Shown here piece by piece: positions 25,830-34,776 of a stretch of 64,000 nucleotides of DNA. The position numbers and the translations under genes were made by a program. The notes beneath the pieces were generated by a model. That model searched no databases. It was not told the origin of the DNA and saw only the letters and a program-made list of their open reading frames with translations. Positions within the stretch are counted from its first letter, which is position 1, and every line of letters starts with the position of its first letter. Source of the DNA: Pseudomonadota bacterium (GTDB lineage: Bacteria; Myxococcota_A; UBA796; CAJQPC01). The stretch is from NCBI GenBank assembly GCA_024228935.1, contig JAAESX010000116.1, forward strand, positions 1 to 64,000. Direction: 5' to 3'.

Positions 25830-27311
25830 GTGGCCCCCGAGACGAGCGCGAGTCCCCCGAGCCTGCCGGTCGCGTTCATGGGCGTCGTCGCGCTCACGTT
25901 CGTGCTGTTCCTGCCGGCTCTCTCGGCCGACTGGGTGTCCTGGGACGACCCCGGGAACTTCCTCGACCACACGGCCTGGCGAGGGCTGGGCGGAGCCGAG
26001 CTGTCCTGGATGTGGACCCAGGCGCACATGGGTCACTACACGCCGCTCACGTGGATGACCCTGGCTGTCGATCACGCGATCTGGGGGATGGACCCGCGCG
26101 GCTACCACCTCACCAACGTCGTGCTCCACGCGCTCTCGGCCGGGGTCTTCTTCCTGGTCCTGGAGAGGGTGCTCCGGCGTGCGTCGAACGACCTGCGGCT
26201 GCTGACGGGTGCGGCGGCCATCGCGGCGCTCCTGTACGGGATCCATCCGCTGCGGGTCGAGTCCGTGGCGTGGATCACCGAGCGGCGTGACGTGCTGTCG
26301 ATGGTGCTGTTCCAGGGCTGTCTGTACGCCTGGGTCCGGTACGTCGAGGCTGAGGACCGTCGGTGGTTCGTCGCCGCGCTCGCGCTCCATGCGCTGAGCC
26401 TGTCGGCCAAGGCCCACGCGATGACGCTCCCCGTGGTGCTGCTGGTGCTCGACTTCTGGCCGTTCCGCCGGCAGGGCTGGGTGAAGCTGGTGGCCGAGAA
26501 GGTGCCGTTCGCGGGGCTGGCGGCGCTGTTCGCCGGGCTCGCCATCTGGGCGCAGTCCGAGGGCGGGGCGCTGGTCGGCGGTGACACCATCTCGTGGGGA
26601 CACCGGCTCGAGATGGCGATCTACGGGGCCGCCTTCTACCCGGCCAAGGTGCTGTGGCCGGCCGACCTGTCGCCCCTGTACGAATGGGACGGCGCCGAGC
26701 TGCACACCGGGCGGAACCTGGTCGTCCTGCTGGGCGTGACCGCGCTCGGGGCTGCGCTGTGGAAGAAGACGCCGGCGCCGCTGGTGGCGTGGGTGCTGTA
26801 CCTGGTCATCCTGTCGCCGGTCTCCGGCATCGCCCAGTCGGGGCCGCAGCTCGCGGCGGATCGGTACAGCTACTTCTCGTGTCTGCCCTTCGCGGCGCTC
26901 GCCGGGCTCGGCCTGCTGCAGGTCCGGCGACGGTCGGCGCTCCTGGCCGGCATCCCGCTCCTGATCTTCCTCGGCCAGGCCACGTGGGCGCAGACCAAGG
27001 TCTGGACGGACTCGTTCACGCTCTGGGGCACGGCGCTGCGGCTGGACCCGGACAACGAGATCCTCATGAGCCAGCTGGCCGGGGCCTACATCAGCTCGGG
27101 CAACAACCTGGCCGCGATCCCACTGCTCGAGGACGCCCTGGCGGCCGGCCCCCCGCGTCCACCGACCCTGATGCTGTACGCCGGCGCGCTCGCAAACCTG
27201 CAGCGGTTCCCGCTGGCGATCGAGGTCTGGTCGAGCGTCCCGGCGGACGCGCCCGAGTACGCCCAGGCCCAGGAGTTCATCGGCATCGCCCGCCAGAGGA
27301 TGGCCCAGTGA
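25830..27311 (+). CDS. Polytopic GT-C-like/TPR membrane protein (TMTC-like)
   Basis: About 493 residues from GTG 25830. The N-terminus (VSWDDPGNF, LTWMTLAVDHAIWGMDPRGYHLTNVVLHALSA in separate blocks) carries the Trp-Asp-Asp and Asp/His features seen in bacterial TMTC-like and GT-C-fold proteins. IHPLRVESVAWITERRDVLS is a strong family hallmark. About ten membrane helices are followed by TPR-like repeats from about residue 395 (FTLWGTALRLDPDNEI, AIPLLEDALAAGPP). Related eukaryotic proteins are O-mannosyltransferases; in bacteria the function is mostly unknown. A later start (Met at 25878) is possible. Confidence 0.8.
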   Translation: MAPETSASPPSLPVAFMGVVALTFVLFLPALSADWVSWDDPGNFLDHTAWRGLGGAELSWMWTQAHMGHYTPLTWMTLAVDHAIWGMDPRGYHLTNVVLHALSAGVFFLVLERVLRRASNDLRLLTGAAAIAALLYGIHPLRVESVAWITERRDVLSMVLFQGCLYAWVRYVEAEDRRWFVAALALHALSLSAKAHAMTLPVVLLVLDFWPFRRQGWVKLVAEKVPFAGLAALFAGLAIWAQSEGGALVGGDTISWGHRLEMAIYGAAFYPAKVLWPADLSPLYEWDGAELHTGRNLVVLLGVTALGAALWKKTPAPLVAWVLYLVILSPVSGIAQSGPQLAADRYSYFSCLPFAALAGLGLLQVRRRSALLAGIPLLIFLGQATWAQTKVWTDSFTLWGTALRLDPDNEILMSQLAGAYISSGNNLAAIPLLEDALAAGPPRPPTLMLYAGALANLQRFPLAIEVWSSVPADAPEYAQAQEFIGIARQRMAQ

Positions 27312-27321
27312 GGATGGCTCC

Positions 27322-28329
27322 GTGACCCTTTTCGTCTTCGTCTCTGTAGCCCTCGCCTCCGAGGGCGCCGTCGTCTGCGACGCTCGCCTGGACACCCCGG
27401 ACGGCGCGGTCTCCGTCCAGGCCTTCGGGGCCGACTTCGAGCACGCGATGGCCCGCACCGTCGAGCACGCCTGGCTGGTGGCCGAGTACCACCAGCACAC
27501 GCAGCTCTGGGCGGTGTTCGGGGGGGACTCGGCGGCGAAGTCCAGCCTGGTGAGCCGGTACCGCGAGCTCGACGCCTCAGCGCCCCCCCGGGTGCCCGGG
27601 TACGCCGTCGTCGAGGGCTCGTGCTCGTCGCTGGCGGTCGCGCGCAGCGATGGCGACTGGGACGCCAGCTGGTCTGGGACCTCGGCCTCGGCCGGCGAGC
27701 CCTGGGTCGCGCTCGAGCTGGCCCGCCGTCGTGCCTGCTTCGGACCCTACGAGCCCGGTGGCATCGCCGAACTGACGAGCTGTCTCGGCGAGTCCGCGGC
27801 CGTTCCGACTGTTCGGCGCACATCGCTCTCGGCGCCCTCGAAGACGGCCCCCTGGTACGTCTGCAACGCGGCCGGCTGGGACGGTGGCGGTGCATCGCAC
27901 GACGCCGCTCGCCTGGACGCGCTCGAGGCCCAGCTGCTCGGCGCCTCCCGGATGGCCACCGGGCTGGCGCTCGGCGATCTGGACCAGCTCGGTGCGCTCA
28001 GCGCGGTCCCCTCTCTCCAGGCGGTCGGCGGCGCGTCGCTGTCGGCGGAGCTCGATGCGGTCCGCTGTGCGCCTCCGGGTCGACCTCTCTCCACCGAGAG
28101 CGGGGCCCAGTGCAGCGGAGCGGCCGCCGCCGTGCGGCTCTCGCCTCAGGGCGACCTGGCCGAGGTCAATCAGGTCTGTCACGGCGCCGCCGTCGCGCCG
28201 ACCTACGCCCTGCTGCCCGGCGCGGACCCGGCCATCGTGCTGGGGGCGGTCGGTCTCGCGGCCCGCTGCGATGCGGTGTGCCGGCGTGGGTTCGACGCGG
28301 GCGCCTACCCCATCGAGGCTGGCGACTGA
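27322..28329 (+). CDS. Exported Cys-rich protein of unknown function
   Basis: 335 residues from GTG 27322, eleven bases after the previous gene and probably in its operon. MTLFVFVSVALASEGAVVC is a short signal with an A-S-E-type cut. The mature protein has about ten cysteines, Ala/Ser-rich segments and a segment similar in style to other envelope proteins here (FGPYEPGGIAELTSCLGES). No motif was recognised. It is convergent with the WYL regulator. Confidence 0.65.
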   Translation: MTLFVFVSVALASEGAVVCDARLDTPDGAVSVQAFGADFEHAMARTVEHAWLVAEYHQHTQLWAVFGGDSAAKSSLVSRYRELDASAPPRVPGYAVVEGSCSSLAVARSDGDWDASWSGTSASAGEPWVALELARRRACFGPYEPGGIAELTSCLGESAAVPTVRRTSLSAPSKTAPWYVCNAAGWDGGGASHDAARLDALEAQLLGASRMATGLALGDLDQLGALSAVPSLQAVGGASLSAELDAVRCAPPGRPLSTESGAQCSGAAAAVRLSPQGDLAEVNQVCHGAAVAPTYALLPGADPAIVLGAVGLAARCDAVCRRGFDAGAYPIEAGD

Positions 28330-28337
28330 CGAGCGAC

Positions 28338-29018
28338 TCAGTGGGGCAGCGACCGCCGTCGCTCCTTCATCGCCTGGCTGAACTCCCCGATGGACTCGTC
28401 GAACGTCGCCTCGAGCACCTCGAGCTGCTCCATGCGGTCGGGCCGGAAGCTGCGGAAGTCCTCGCGCAGCTCGCACCAGCTCGCCAGGCTCCAGGTGCGA
28501 CCCCAGAAGTAGAGTCCCAGGGGTCGGACGATCCGATCGGTCAGCTCGCCCTCGCGGGTCTCGTAGTGGAACGACAGCTTGCGCTTGCCCCGGATGGCCT
28601 TCCGGAGCGTGACCATGTTCGCTGGGGGACGCGCGAACATGTCGGGCGCGTACAGCGGCGTGTCGAGCATGGCCTGGGAGAGAGGCGTGGGGAGCTGGGC
28701 GGTGATCTTGCTGAGGGCGGTGCGGGCCGCCCCCTGGAGCTCGGGGTCCGACCAGGTCTGGACGATGCGGAGGCCCAGGGCCAGCGCGGACAGCTCGCTG
28801 TCGTCGAAGTGGACCGGGGGCAGCTCGAAGCCCTTCTCCATCGCGTAGCCGACGCCGGCCTCGCCCTGGATCGGCACGCCTGCGTCCCGCAGCGCCTGGA
28901 TGTCCCGGTACAGCGTGCGCTGGGACGTGCCGAGCTCGCGGGCCAGCTCGGCGCCGGTGACGACGCGACGCGACCGCAGGAGTTCGACCAGGCGGAACAG
29001 CCGCTCGCTCTTCTTCAT
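28338..29018 (-). CDS. WYL-domain transcriptional regulator (YafY/DeoR-like)
   Basis: 226 residues from ATG 29018. The N-terminal winged helix (KSERLFRLVELLRSRRVVTG, then TSQRTLYRDIQALRDAGVP) is the HTH_11 domain of YafY-type regulators. The C-terminal WYL domain is recognisable in HYETREGELTDRIVRPLGLY and GRTWSLASWCELREDFRSFR. Such proteins bind DNA and sense a ligand, often a nucleic-acid or small-molecule signal. It is the last gene of a unit with the ABC transporter, starting five bases after the preceding stop, and so probably regulates that operon. Confidence 0.9.
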   Translation of the reverse strand: MKKSERLFRLVELLRSRRVVTGAELARELGTSQRTLYRDIQALRDAGVPIQGEAGVGYAMEKGFELPPVHFDDSELSALALGLRIVQTWSDPELQGAARTALSKITAQLPTPLSQAMLDTPLYAPDMFARPPANMVTLRKAIRGKRKLSFHYETREGELTDRIVRPLGLYFWGRTWSLASWCELREDFRSFRPDRMEQLEVLEATFDESIGEFSQAMKERRRSLPH

Positions 29019-29023
29019 CGGAC

Positions 29024-29515
29024 CTACTTCTTCTTGTTCTTGTCGCCCTCGAGGGCGTGGAGCGAAGACTCGAGCTTCATGAACCAGGGGCCGTCTTCGT
29101 CGAGCTTGTAGAAGTAGAAGATGATCTCCTGCGTCCTCTGTTTCTCTTTCAACAGGTCCTTCACCTGGACGCGGCACTTCACCCGGGCGCGCATCCCCGA
29201 GCTGTCGATGTCCACGAAGACGACCTCGTAGCTCAGGATGTCGAGGAACTCGGGCTTGAGCATGAACAGCCGCTCGAGCAGGTAGGGGATGTCGACGTCG
29301 TCCTGCAGGTGCTCCTCGTGGTACTCGGCGGCGCTGTCGAAGTCCTTGAACTGCACGTCCTCCCAGAACGACAGCGAGTCCCGCCGCAGCTGGGCGGTGT
29401 CGCCTCCGAGCTCGAGGCCGAAGTCGTAGTACTGGCCCCCCGAGAGATGGGCGGCGCCCAGGTAGCCGAGGAAGCCGGCGACCAGGACGCCGAACAGGAT
29501 GAAGTACTTCTTCAC
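29024..29515 (-). CDS. Membrane-anchored protein in ABC operon
   Basis: 163 residues from GTG 29515. One N-terminal membrane segment (FILFGVLVAGFLGYLGA) anchors a soluble domain with a cystatin/NTF2-like look (SFWEDVQFKDFDSAAEYH, then DVDIPYLLERLFMLKPEFLDI) and a Lys-rich end. Its start overlaps the stop of the permease as GTGA, and its stop lies five bases before the WYL regulator. It may be a periplasmic or cytoplasmic partner of the transporter. No named family was recognised. Confidence 0.75.
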   Translation of the reverse strand: MKKYFILFGVLVAGFLGYLGAAHLSGGQYYDFGLELGGDTAQLRRDSLSFWEDVQFKDFDSAAEYHEEHLQDDVDIPYLLERLFMLKPEFLDILSYEVVFVDIDSSGMRARVKCRVQVKDLLKEKQRTQEIIFYFYKLDEDGPWFMKLESSLHALEGDKNKKK

Positions 29516-30351
29516 GTCTCCCTCCGGGGGATGAGTGCGGCTGTCGCGAGTGTGCCCAGGATGCCGGCGTAGAGGAACAGCACGAAGAACGAGCCGAGCA
29601 CGGTCCCATAGGCCGGTTCGGTCTTCGCGAGCTCCTGGAAGATGTCGAACGCCCAGTACGCGGGCATGAAGTTCTCGATCGTGTCCATCGTGTCGGGGAA
29701 CCACTCGCGTCGGAGGGCGACCTCGGAGAACAGGATCTGCGGGAGGATCAGGAGCGGGATCACGCCGACTGCGCGCTCCTGGGTCTTCGAGAGCGCCGAG
29801 ACGAGCAGGCCGAGTCCCATCCCGCAGATCGAGGCGCCCCACATCGCGAGCGTCTGGACGAGGAACGGACCGCGCAGGCTCATGGACCACTCGATGGCCA
29901 TCTGCATCGTGAAGACCTGGGCCAGTCCGATGCCGGCGAGCACGGCGAACTTGCTCCCGACGTACGCGGGCAGCGACAGGCCGAAGAACCGCTCGCGCTC
30001 CAGGATGGCGCGCTCCTTCACGATCTCGCGGCAGGCGTTGATGCAGCCGAACCAGATGCTCGAGAGCGCCATCACGAAGTAGAGCGAGGGGGTCTCGCGT
30101 CCGGCGTCTCCCCACACGAGCGTGCAGAGGAAGCCGATGAACGGCGCCTGGGCGACCAGGACGAGCACGGTGAGCGGGTCGCCGAGCGTGCAGGCCAGGT
30201 ATCGCCGCGTCAGGACGCCGAACTGCGAGCGCTTCGCGTGTTCGGCCTGGGGTCTCTCCGACTCAGCCGTCGTCTCGGTCGCGCTGGCCTCGGTGCTGGC
30301 CTCGGTGCTGGCCTCGGCCTTCTTCTGGCGGGTGGCCTCGACCTCGCTCAC
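29512..30351 (-). CDS. ABC-2-type transporter permease
   Basis: 279 residues from GTG 30351. A charged N-terminus with an Ala/Ser/Thr/Glu repeat (EASTEASTEASATETTAE) is followed by six membrane helices. The segment ACREIVKERAILERERFFGLS is the hallmark intracellular helix of ABCG/ABC-2 permeases. It pairs with the ATPase just upstream (GTGA overlap at 30348-30351) and the anchored protein downstream. The substrate is unknown; ABCG-type exporters often move lipids or hydrophobic compounds. Confidence 0.88.
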   Translation of the reverse strand: MSEVEATRQKKAEASTEASTEASATETTAESERPQAEHAKRSQFGVLTRRYLACTLGDPLTVLVLVAQAPFIGFLCTLVWGDAGRETPSLYFVMALSSIWFGCINACREIVKERAILERERFFGLSLPAYVGSKFAVLAGIGLAQVFTMQMAIEWSMSLRGPFLVQTLAMWGASICGMGLGLLVSALSKTQERAVGVIPLLILPQILFSEVALRREWFPDTMDTIENFMPAYWAFDIFQELAKTEPAYGTVLGSFFVLFLYAGILGTLATAALIPRRET

Positions 30352-31298
30352 TTCTTCCCCATACGCGCCTTGAGCGCGGCGAGCTGTTCTTCGGCGGTCA
30401 GCGGCTTTGGGGCCTCGGGCGGGGCCTCGGTGATCTTCGGGAGCTCGCGAGCGGGAGCCCGAGCAGAGGCGCTGGTGGTGGCGCTCCGGGTGCTGCTCGA
30501 GCGGGGCTCGGGAGCGGGGCGGCCCAGGAACGCCGGTCGCTGGGGCTGCCCGTTCCAGGCCTTGCCCCAGTGCACAGCGTCGTGCGCGTTCAGCTTCTCG
30601 AAGATGCCCGCGAACGTGCCGGCGCCGAAGTGGGCGGGCGCGTCCTGGGGCTCGGCGAAGTAGGCGACCCGGCCCTTCACCAGCACGCAGAGCGCCTGGC
30701 AGCGCAGCAGGCTCTGCATGGCGTGGGTCGCGACCAGCACGATGCGCCCGCTCTGGGCCAGGCCCTCGAACAGCTCCATCATCTTGGCCTCGAGCCCGGG
30801 GTCCAGGCCGCTGGTGGGCTCGTCGAGGATGAGGATGGGGGGCTGGGTCAAGAGCTCGAGCGCGACGCTCACGCGCTTTCGCTGGCCGCCCGAGAGCTTC
30901 TTGATCTTCACGCCCAGCCGCTCGGAGAGATCGACCTGCTCGATCACCTGCTCGATCCGCTCCTTTCGTTGGGCGCGGGACAGTTCGGGCAGGCGGAGCT
31001 CGGCCGAGAACCCCAGCGACTCGGCGACGGTCAGGCTGCGATGCAGCGCGTCGTCCTGCGGGACGTACCCGATGGCCACCGCGTCGACGGGGCCGCCTCC
31101 GAGCGAGGCCTTCCCTTGCGAGGGCTTGCGGAGGCCGAGCAGGACCTTGATGAGCGTGCTCTTTCCGGCGCCGGATGGCCCGATGAGGCCGCAGAGCTCG
31201 CCCGGGTGCAGCTTCACGGTCACGTCGTGCAGGATCGTGAAGTCGCCAGCGCGAACCTGGACGGTCGAGAGGACCAGCGGGCCGATCGGGGTCACCAC
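30348..31298 (-). CDS. ABC transporter ATPase (ABCG-like)
   Basis: 316 residues from GTG 31298. Walker A is GPSGAGKST, the Q-loop region is YVPQDDALHRSLTVAE, the signature is KLSGGQRKRVSVALELL, Walker B is ILILDEPTSGLD, and the switch His is in VATHAM. GGQRKRVS and DDxLxxxLTV favour the ABCG/White family. A C-terminal extension of about 90 residues is Pro/Ala/Ser-rich and ends AEEQLAALKARMGKK, which is unusual for the family and may be a docking tail. It is the first gene of the four-gene unit. Confidence 0.92.
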   Translation of the reverse strand: MVTPIGPLVLSTVQVRAGDFTILHDVTVKLHPGELCGLIGPSGAGKSTLIKVLLGLRKPSQGKASLGGGPVDAVAIGYVPQDDALHRSLTVAESLGFSAELRLPELSRAQRKERIEQVIEQVDLSERLGVKIKKLSGGQRKRVSVALELLTQPPILILDEPTSGLDPGLEAKMMELFEGLAQSGRIVLVATHAMQSLLRCQALCVLVKGRVAYFAEPQDAPAHFGAGTFAGIFEKLNAHDAVHWGKAWNGQPQRPAFLGRPAPEPRSSSTRSATTSASARAPARELPKITEAPPEAPKPLTAEEQLAALKARMGKK

Positions 31299-31369
31299 GA
31301 GAGTTTAGACGGGGTGGCCCCGCGCGGTATTGCGAGGAACCCCGTGGCCTCGGGGCTGTCCGAGCCCGC

Positions 31370-31764
31370 ATGTGGTTCGTCGCAGCGCCCTGGCGCAGGA
31401 CATCGACCTCGGCGAGAAGCCCGAGGGCGAGCTGCCCACGCTGGACGTGGCGCCCGTGACCAGCTGTTGTCTGTCGAGCGACACGCTGCGCGGGGGCCTC
31501 CAGGTCGAGCCGATCCGGGCCTGCTACGAGGACGCGCTCGAGCGAGACGTCGAGCTCGCCGGCAAGACCAGCCTGCGGTTCACGGTGGCGCACCTGGACG
31601 GGTCGGTCAGCGACGTCGAGCTTCGGCCTTCGCTGGGCGACCCCGAGTTCGATGCGTGCGTCGTGGCCGAGGTCGAGACGTGGGTGTTCTACGACGGCGA
31701 GCCGGTCTGCTCGGGCGAGGGGTTCGCGATCGTCGGCTACCCGCTCTTGTTCGGGGCCGAGTAG
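31370..31764 (+). CDS. AgmX/PglI C-terminal-like small exported protein
   Basis: The clear part (from about 31440) contains PIRACYEDALERDVELAGKT, SLRFTVAHLDGSVSDVEL and FDACVVAEVETWVFYDG. This is the CY-x3-L, G-K, D-G-x-V and C-V-x6-W-F pattern of AgmX/PglI and TonB-C-like domains common in myxobacteria. The N-terminus is unsettled. ATG 31370 gives MWFVAAPW in another frame; a one- or two-base change in the CCC at 31387-31389 would join it to ALAQDIDLGEKPEG, giving a signal of the short type seen elsewhere here. As printed, the reading frame of the domain is open from 31330 or 31374. Confidence 0.6.
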
Positions 31765-31815
31765 GCCAGGCGTACTGCCGGGGTTTCGTCGCCCGTCGAG
31801 AGGTGTGATGGCACC

Positions 31816-31966
31816 TCTCCGCGGTGACGAGCTGACGTCTCCGCGGTGACGAGCGGAGTTGAGACGGTCCAGGCGGTCTCAAGTCGCGTTGTGGCGGCGA
31901 CAAGGTCGCGTTGTGGCGAGAAGCGGAGTTGAGCCGGTCCAGGCCGTCTCAAGTCGCATTGTGGCC
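31816..31966. repeat. Cluster of short direct repeats between genes
   Basis: Two copies of a 17-base unit beginning TCTCCGCGGTGACG lie at 31816-31832 and 31838-31854. A 45-base unit (31852-31896) recurs with four changes 70 bases later (31922-31966). Each begins AGCGGAGTTGAG, has GGTCCAGGC in the middle and ends GTCGC-x-TTGTGGC. A 16-base piece, GTCGCGTTGTGGCG, also recurs at 31905-31919. The first long unit contains GAGAC ... GTCTC arms that could form a hairpin. The cluster fills the gap between the AgmX-like gene and uvrB; no gene is evident in it. Confidence 0.8.
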
Positions 31967-32002
31967 AAGCTGAGCTGCGTCGCCGAGCCCCAATCCGCCT
32001 GC

Positions 32003-34027
32003 CTACAGCTCGCCCGACAACGTCAGCGCCCACCCCTCGAGCGCGCGCAGCTGGTCCCGGACCGCCGCCGCCTGCTCGAACTCCAGCTTCTGGCTGTGGC
32101 CCTTCATCTCGGCGCGCAGCTTCTTCAGCTTCTTCGGGATGTCCTCGAGCTCCATGTCCTCGAAGCCTTCCGGGGCCTCGGACGCCTGCTCCTCGCGGTT
32201 CTTCGGCGCCGTGACGCCCTCGCCCATCAGCAGCTGGCCCAGCGGGCTCTCGATGGCCTTGATGATGCTCTCGGGCGTGATGCCGTGCTCGAGGTTGTAG
32301 GCCTCCTGGATCTCTCGCCGACGCTCGGTCTCGTCGATGCTGGCCTGCATCGAGGCCGTGATCCTGTCGGCGTACAGGATCGCTCGCCCGTCGATGTTGC
32401 GAGCCGCTCGGCCGATGGTCTGGATGAGCGAGCGCTCGCTGCGCAGGTAGCCCTCCTTGTCGGCGTCCAGGATGGCGACGAGCGCGACCTCGGGCAGGTC
32501 CAGCCCTTCGCGCAGCAGGTTGATGCCGACCAGGACGTCGAACTCGCCACTTCGCAGGTCCCGCAGGATGTCCATGCGCTCGAGCGTGTCGATGTCGGAG
32601 TGCAGGTACCGGATGCGGACGCCGAGCTCGCGGTAGTAGTCGGTCAGCTCCTGGGCCATCCGCTTGGTCAGCGTCGTCACCAGCACTCGGTGGCCCTGGG
32701 CGACGACCTCGCGCAGCTCGTCGAGCAGGTCGTCGACCTGACCCTGGGCCGGGCGGACCTCGACGGGGGGATCCAGCAGGCCGGTCGGTCGGATGAGCTG
32801 CTCGACGACCAGGCCCTGGGTCTTCTCCAGCTCGTACGGTCCGGGCGTGGCCGAGACGTAGATGGCCTGGCCGACCCGCCCCTCGAACTCGTCGAAGCGC
32901 AGCGGCCTGTTGTCGAGCGCCGATGGCAGGCGGAAGCCGTGGCGGACCAGGGTCTCCTTCCGGGCCCGATCGCCGCGGTACATGCCGCCGACCTGGGGCA
33001 CGGCCACGTGGCTCTCGTCGATGACCATCAGCCAGTCGTCCGGGAAGTACTCCAGCAGGTTGGGCGGCGGGACGCCGGGCTCGAGTCCGGTCAGGTGGCG
33101 GCTGTAGTTCTCGATGCCCGAGCAGTACCCGAGCTCCTCGATCATCTCGAGGTCGAACAGGCAGCGCTGCTCCAGGCGCTGGGCCTCGAGGAGCTTGTCC
33201 TCGTCGCGCAGCACGGCCAGCCGGTCGCCCAGCTCCTGCCGGATGGTCTCGGCCGCCTTCCGCGTGCGCTCCTTGGGCGTCACGTAGTGGCTCGCCGGGA
33301 AGATGGTCGTGTACTCGAGCGACTCGACGCGGACGCCGCGAAGGGGATCGGTGATGCTGATGGCCTCGACCTCATCTCCCCAGAGCTCGACGCGGATGGC
33401 GCGGTCCTGCTCGTCGGCGGGGAAGATCTCGATGACGTCGCCGCGAGCGCGGAACGTTCCGCGTCGGAAGTCCATCTCGTTGCGCGTGTACTGGATGTCG
33501 ACCAGCTTGCGCAGGAGCGCGTCCCGGTCCGCCTCCATCCCGACCTCGAGCCGCAGCATCATGCCGTCGTAGGCCTCGGGCGAGCCCAGGCCGTAGATGC
33601 ACGAGACGGACGCCACGATGATGACGTCCCGGCGGGTCAACAGCGACTTCGTCGCGCGGTGGCGCAGCTTGTCGATGTGGTCGTTGATGAGGCTGTCCTT
33701 CTCGATGTACGTGTCGGACGCGGGGACGTAGGCCTCGGGCTGGTAGTAGTCGAAGTAGCTGACGAAGAACTCGACCGCGTTGTCGGGGAAGAGCTTGGTG
33801 AACTCGCCGTAGAGCTGGGCGGCGAGCGTCTTGTTGTGCGCGAGGATCAGCGTGGGCCGCTTGGTCTGGTGGATGACGTTGGCGATGGTCAGCGTCTTGC
33901 CCGAGCCGGTGATGCCGAGCAGCACCTGGTGCTCCCGGCCACTGTCCAGGCCCTCGACCAGGTCACGGATGGCGGTCGGCTGGTCGCCGGCCGGTTCGAA
34001 CGGGGACTCGAGTCGCATCTCAGGCAT
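32003..34027 (-). CDS. uvrB: Excinuclease ABC subunit B
   Basis: 674 residues. Walker A is [14 protein letters not shown], the beta-hairpin region is [19 protein letters not shown], the DEAD-box motif is [11 protein letters not shown], later helicase motifs are [18 protein letters not shown] and QTIGRAARN. The C-terminal UVR domain is [17 protein letters not shown]. With UvrA and UvrC it verifies DNA damage in nucleotide excision repair. Complete and of normal length; ATG 34027. Confidence 0.98.
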   Translation of the reverse strand: MPEMRLESPFEPAGDQPTAIRDLVEGLDSGREHQVLLGITGSGKTLTIANVIHQTKRPTLILAHNKTLAAQLYGEFTKLFPDNAVEFFVSYFDYYQPEAYVPASDTYIEKDSLINDHIDKLRHRATKSLLTRRDVIIVASVSCIYGLGSPEAYDGMMLRLEVGMEADRDALLRKLVDIQYTRNEMDFRRGTFRARGDVIEIFPADEQDRAIRVELWGDEVEAISITDPLRGVRVESLEYTTIFPASHYVTPKERTRKAAETIRQELGDRLAVLRDEDKLLEAQRLEQRCLFDLEMIEELGYCSGIENYSRHLTGLEPGVPPPNLLEYFPDDWLMVIDESHVAVPQVGGMYRGDRARKETLVRHGFRLPSALDNRPLRFDEFEGRVGQAIYVSATPGPYELEKTQGLVVEQLIRPTGLLDPPVEVRPAQGQVDDLLDELREVVAQGHRVLVTTLTKRMAQELTDYYRELGVRIRYLHSDIDTLERMDILRDLRSGEFDVLVGINLLREGLDLPEVALVAILDADKEGYLRSERSLIQTIGRAARNIDGRAILYADRITASMQASIDETERRREIQEAYNLEHGITPESIIKAIESPLGQLLMGEGVTAPKNREEQASEAPEGFEDMELEDIPKKLKKLRAEMKGHSQKLEFEQAAAVRDQLRALEGWALTLSGEL

Positions 34028-34086
34028 GCCGGATCCGTATCCGCCTGGGCCGTCGAGGAAACCGCGCCACTGACGGAAGGTGGCAT

Positions 34087-34776
34087 GTGAGCTACACCTG
34101 GATCGTGCTGCTGACCCTGCTCCTGGCCTGCAACCCGAGCGACGACCCCAGCTGGGTCGCGCACCAGGCCTGCATCGCGCTGCCTGGACTCCACATGGAT
34201 GGGGCGAGCCAGGCGCTGGCCGTCGAGGCCATCCACCCGGACGAGCTCCAGATCTGGCACGACGACGCGAGCTACGGCACCGAAGGGTACGGGCCGGTCT
34301 ACGACGAGATCGGGCTCGAGGGCGCCGGGGTCATCCGGGCGAACAGCTACTGCACGCTGACCTCGCTCACCGACGGCGTGGCGGTCCTGAATCGCCGCGA
34401 GCCCGACCTGCAGTCCCTCGAGAAGTGGGACACCGAGGCCGTCTGGGAGCTGCCGCGCATCGAGCACGACCTGACGCTCCAGATCGTGTCGACGCCGGAT
34501 GGCTACCGGGCGCTGACCGGGCTGGCGGATGCCCGGGCGCGAGCTCTCGGGGCCGAGCGGCTGGTGGCGGACGACCGCGAGGATGCCCTCGCTGTATACC
34601 GCGCGTTGCACCTGGACTTCCCCGATCCACGGATCCTATGGCGGATCGTGCAGATCGAGCAGCTACCGGTCCGTGCCGTCCCGGACGGCCTCGATGAGGG
34701 CGGGGAAGGCGCGCTCGAGGTCGGCGCGACGCCGGGTCCGGATCCGGGTGAACAGGAAGCTGGCCAGCCCGAGTGA
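34087..34776 (+). CDS. Lipoprotein of unknown function
   Basis: 229 residues from GTG 34087. [20 protein letters not shown] is a lipoprotein signal with Cys at 15. The mature part has one more cysteine pair (HQACIAL, SYCTLTS), an acidic Trp/His segment ([12 protein letters not shown]) and a helix-rich C-terminal third. The last 114 bases are antisense to the 3' end of the kinase gene (stop at 34663), so the true end could be earlier if an undetected shift is present. No family recognised. Confidence 0.65.
   Translation: MSYTWIVLLTLLLACNPSDDPSWVAHQACIALPGLHMDGASQALAVEAIHPDELQIWHDDASYGTEGYGPVYDEIGLEGAGVIRANSYCTLTSLTDGVAVLNRREPDLQSLEKWDTEAVWELPRIEHDLTLQIVSTPDGYRALTGLADARARALGAERLVADDREDALAVYRALHLDFPDPRILWRIVQIEQLPVRAVPDGLDEGGEGALEVGATPGPDPGEQEAGQPE

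Noticed and set aside
31811..31826. TGGCACC as a sigma-54 -24 element
   Set aside because: No GC at the right distance (GG-N10-CG).
31816..31966. The repeats near uvrB as a CRISPR array
   Set aside because: Units differ in length and overlap, there are no regular spacers and no cas genes.
31737..32033. A 98-residue minus-strand open frame over the repeat cluster
   Set aside because: It arises from the repeats, overlaps the uvrB end, and has no ribosome-binding site or similarity.
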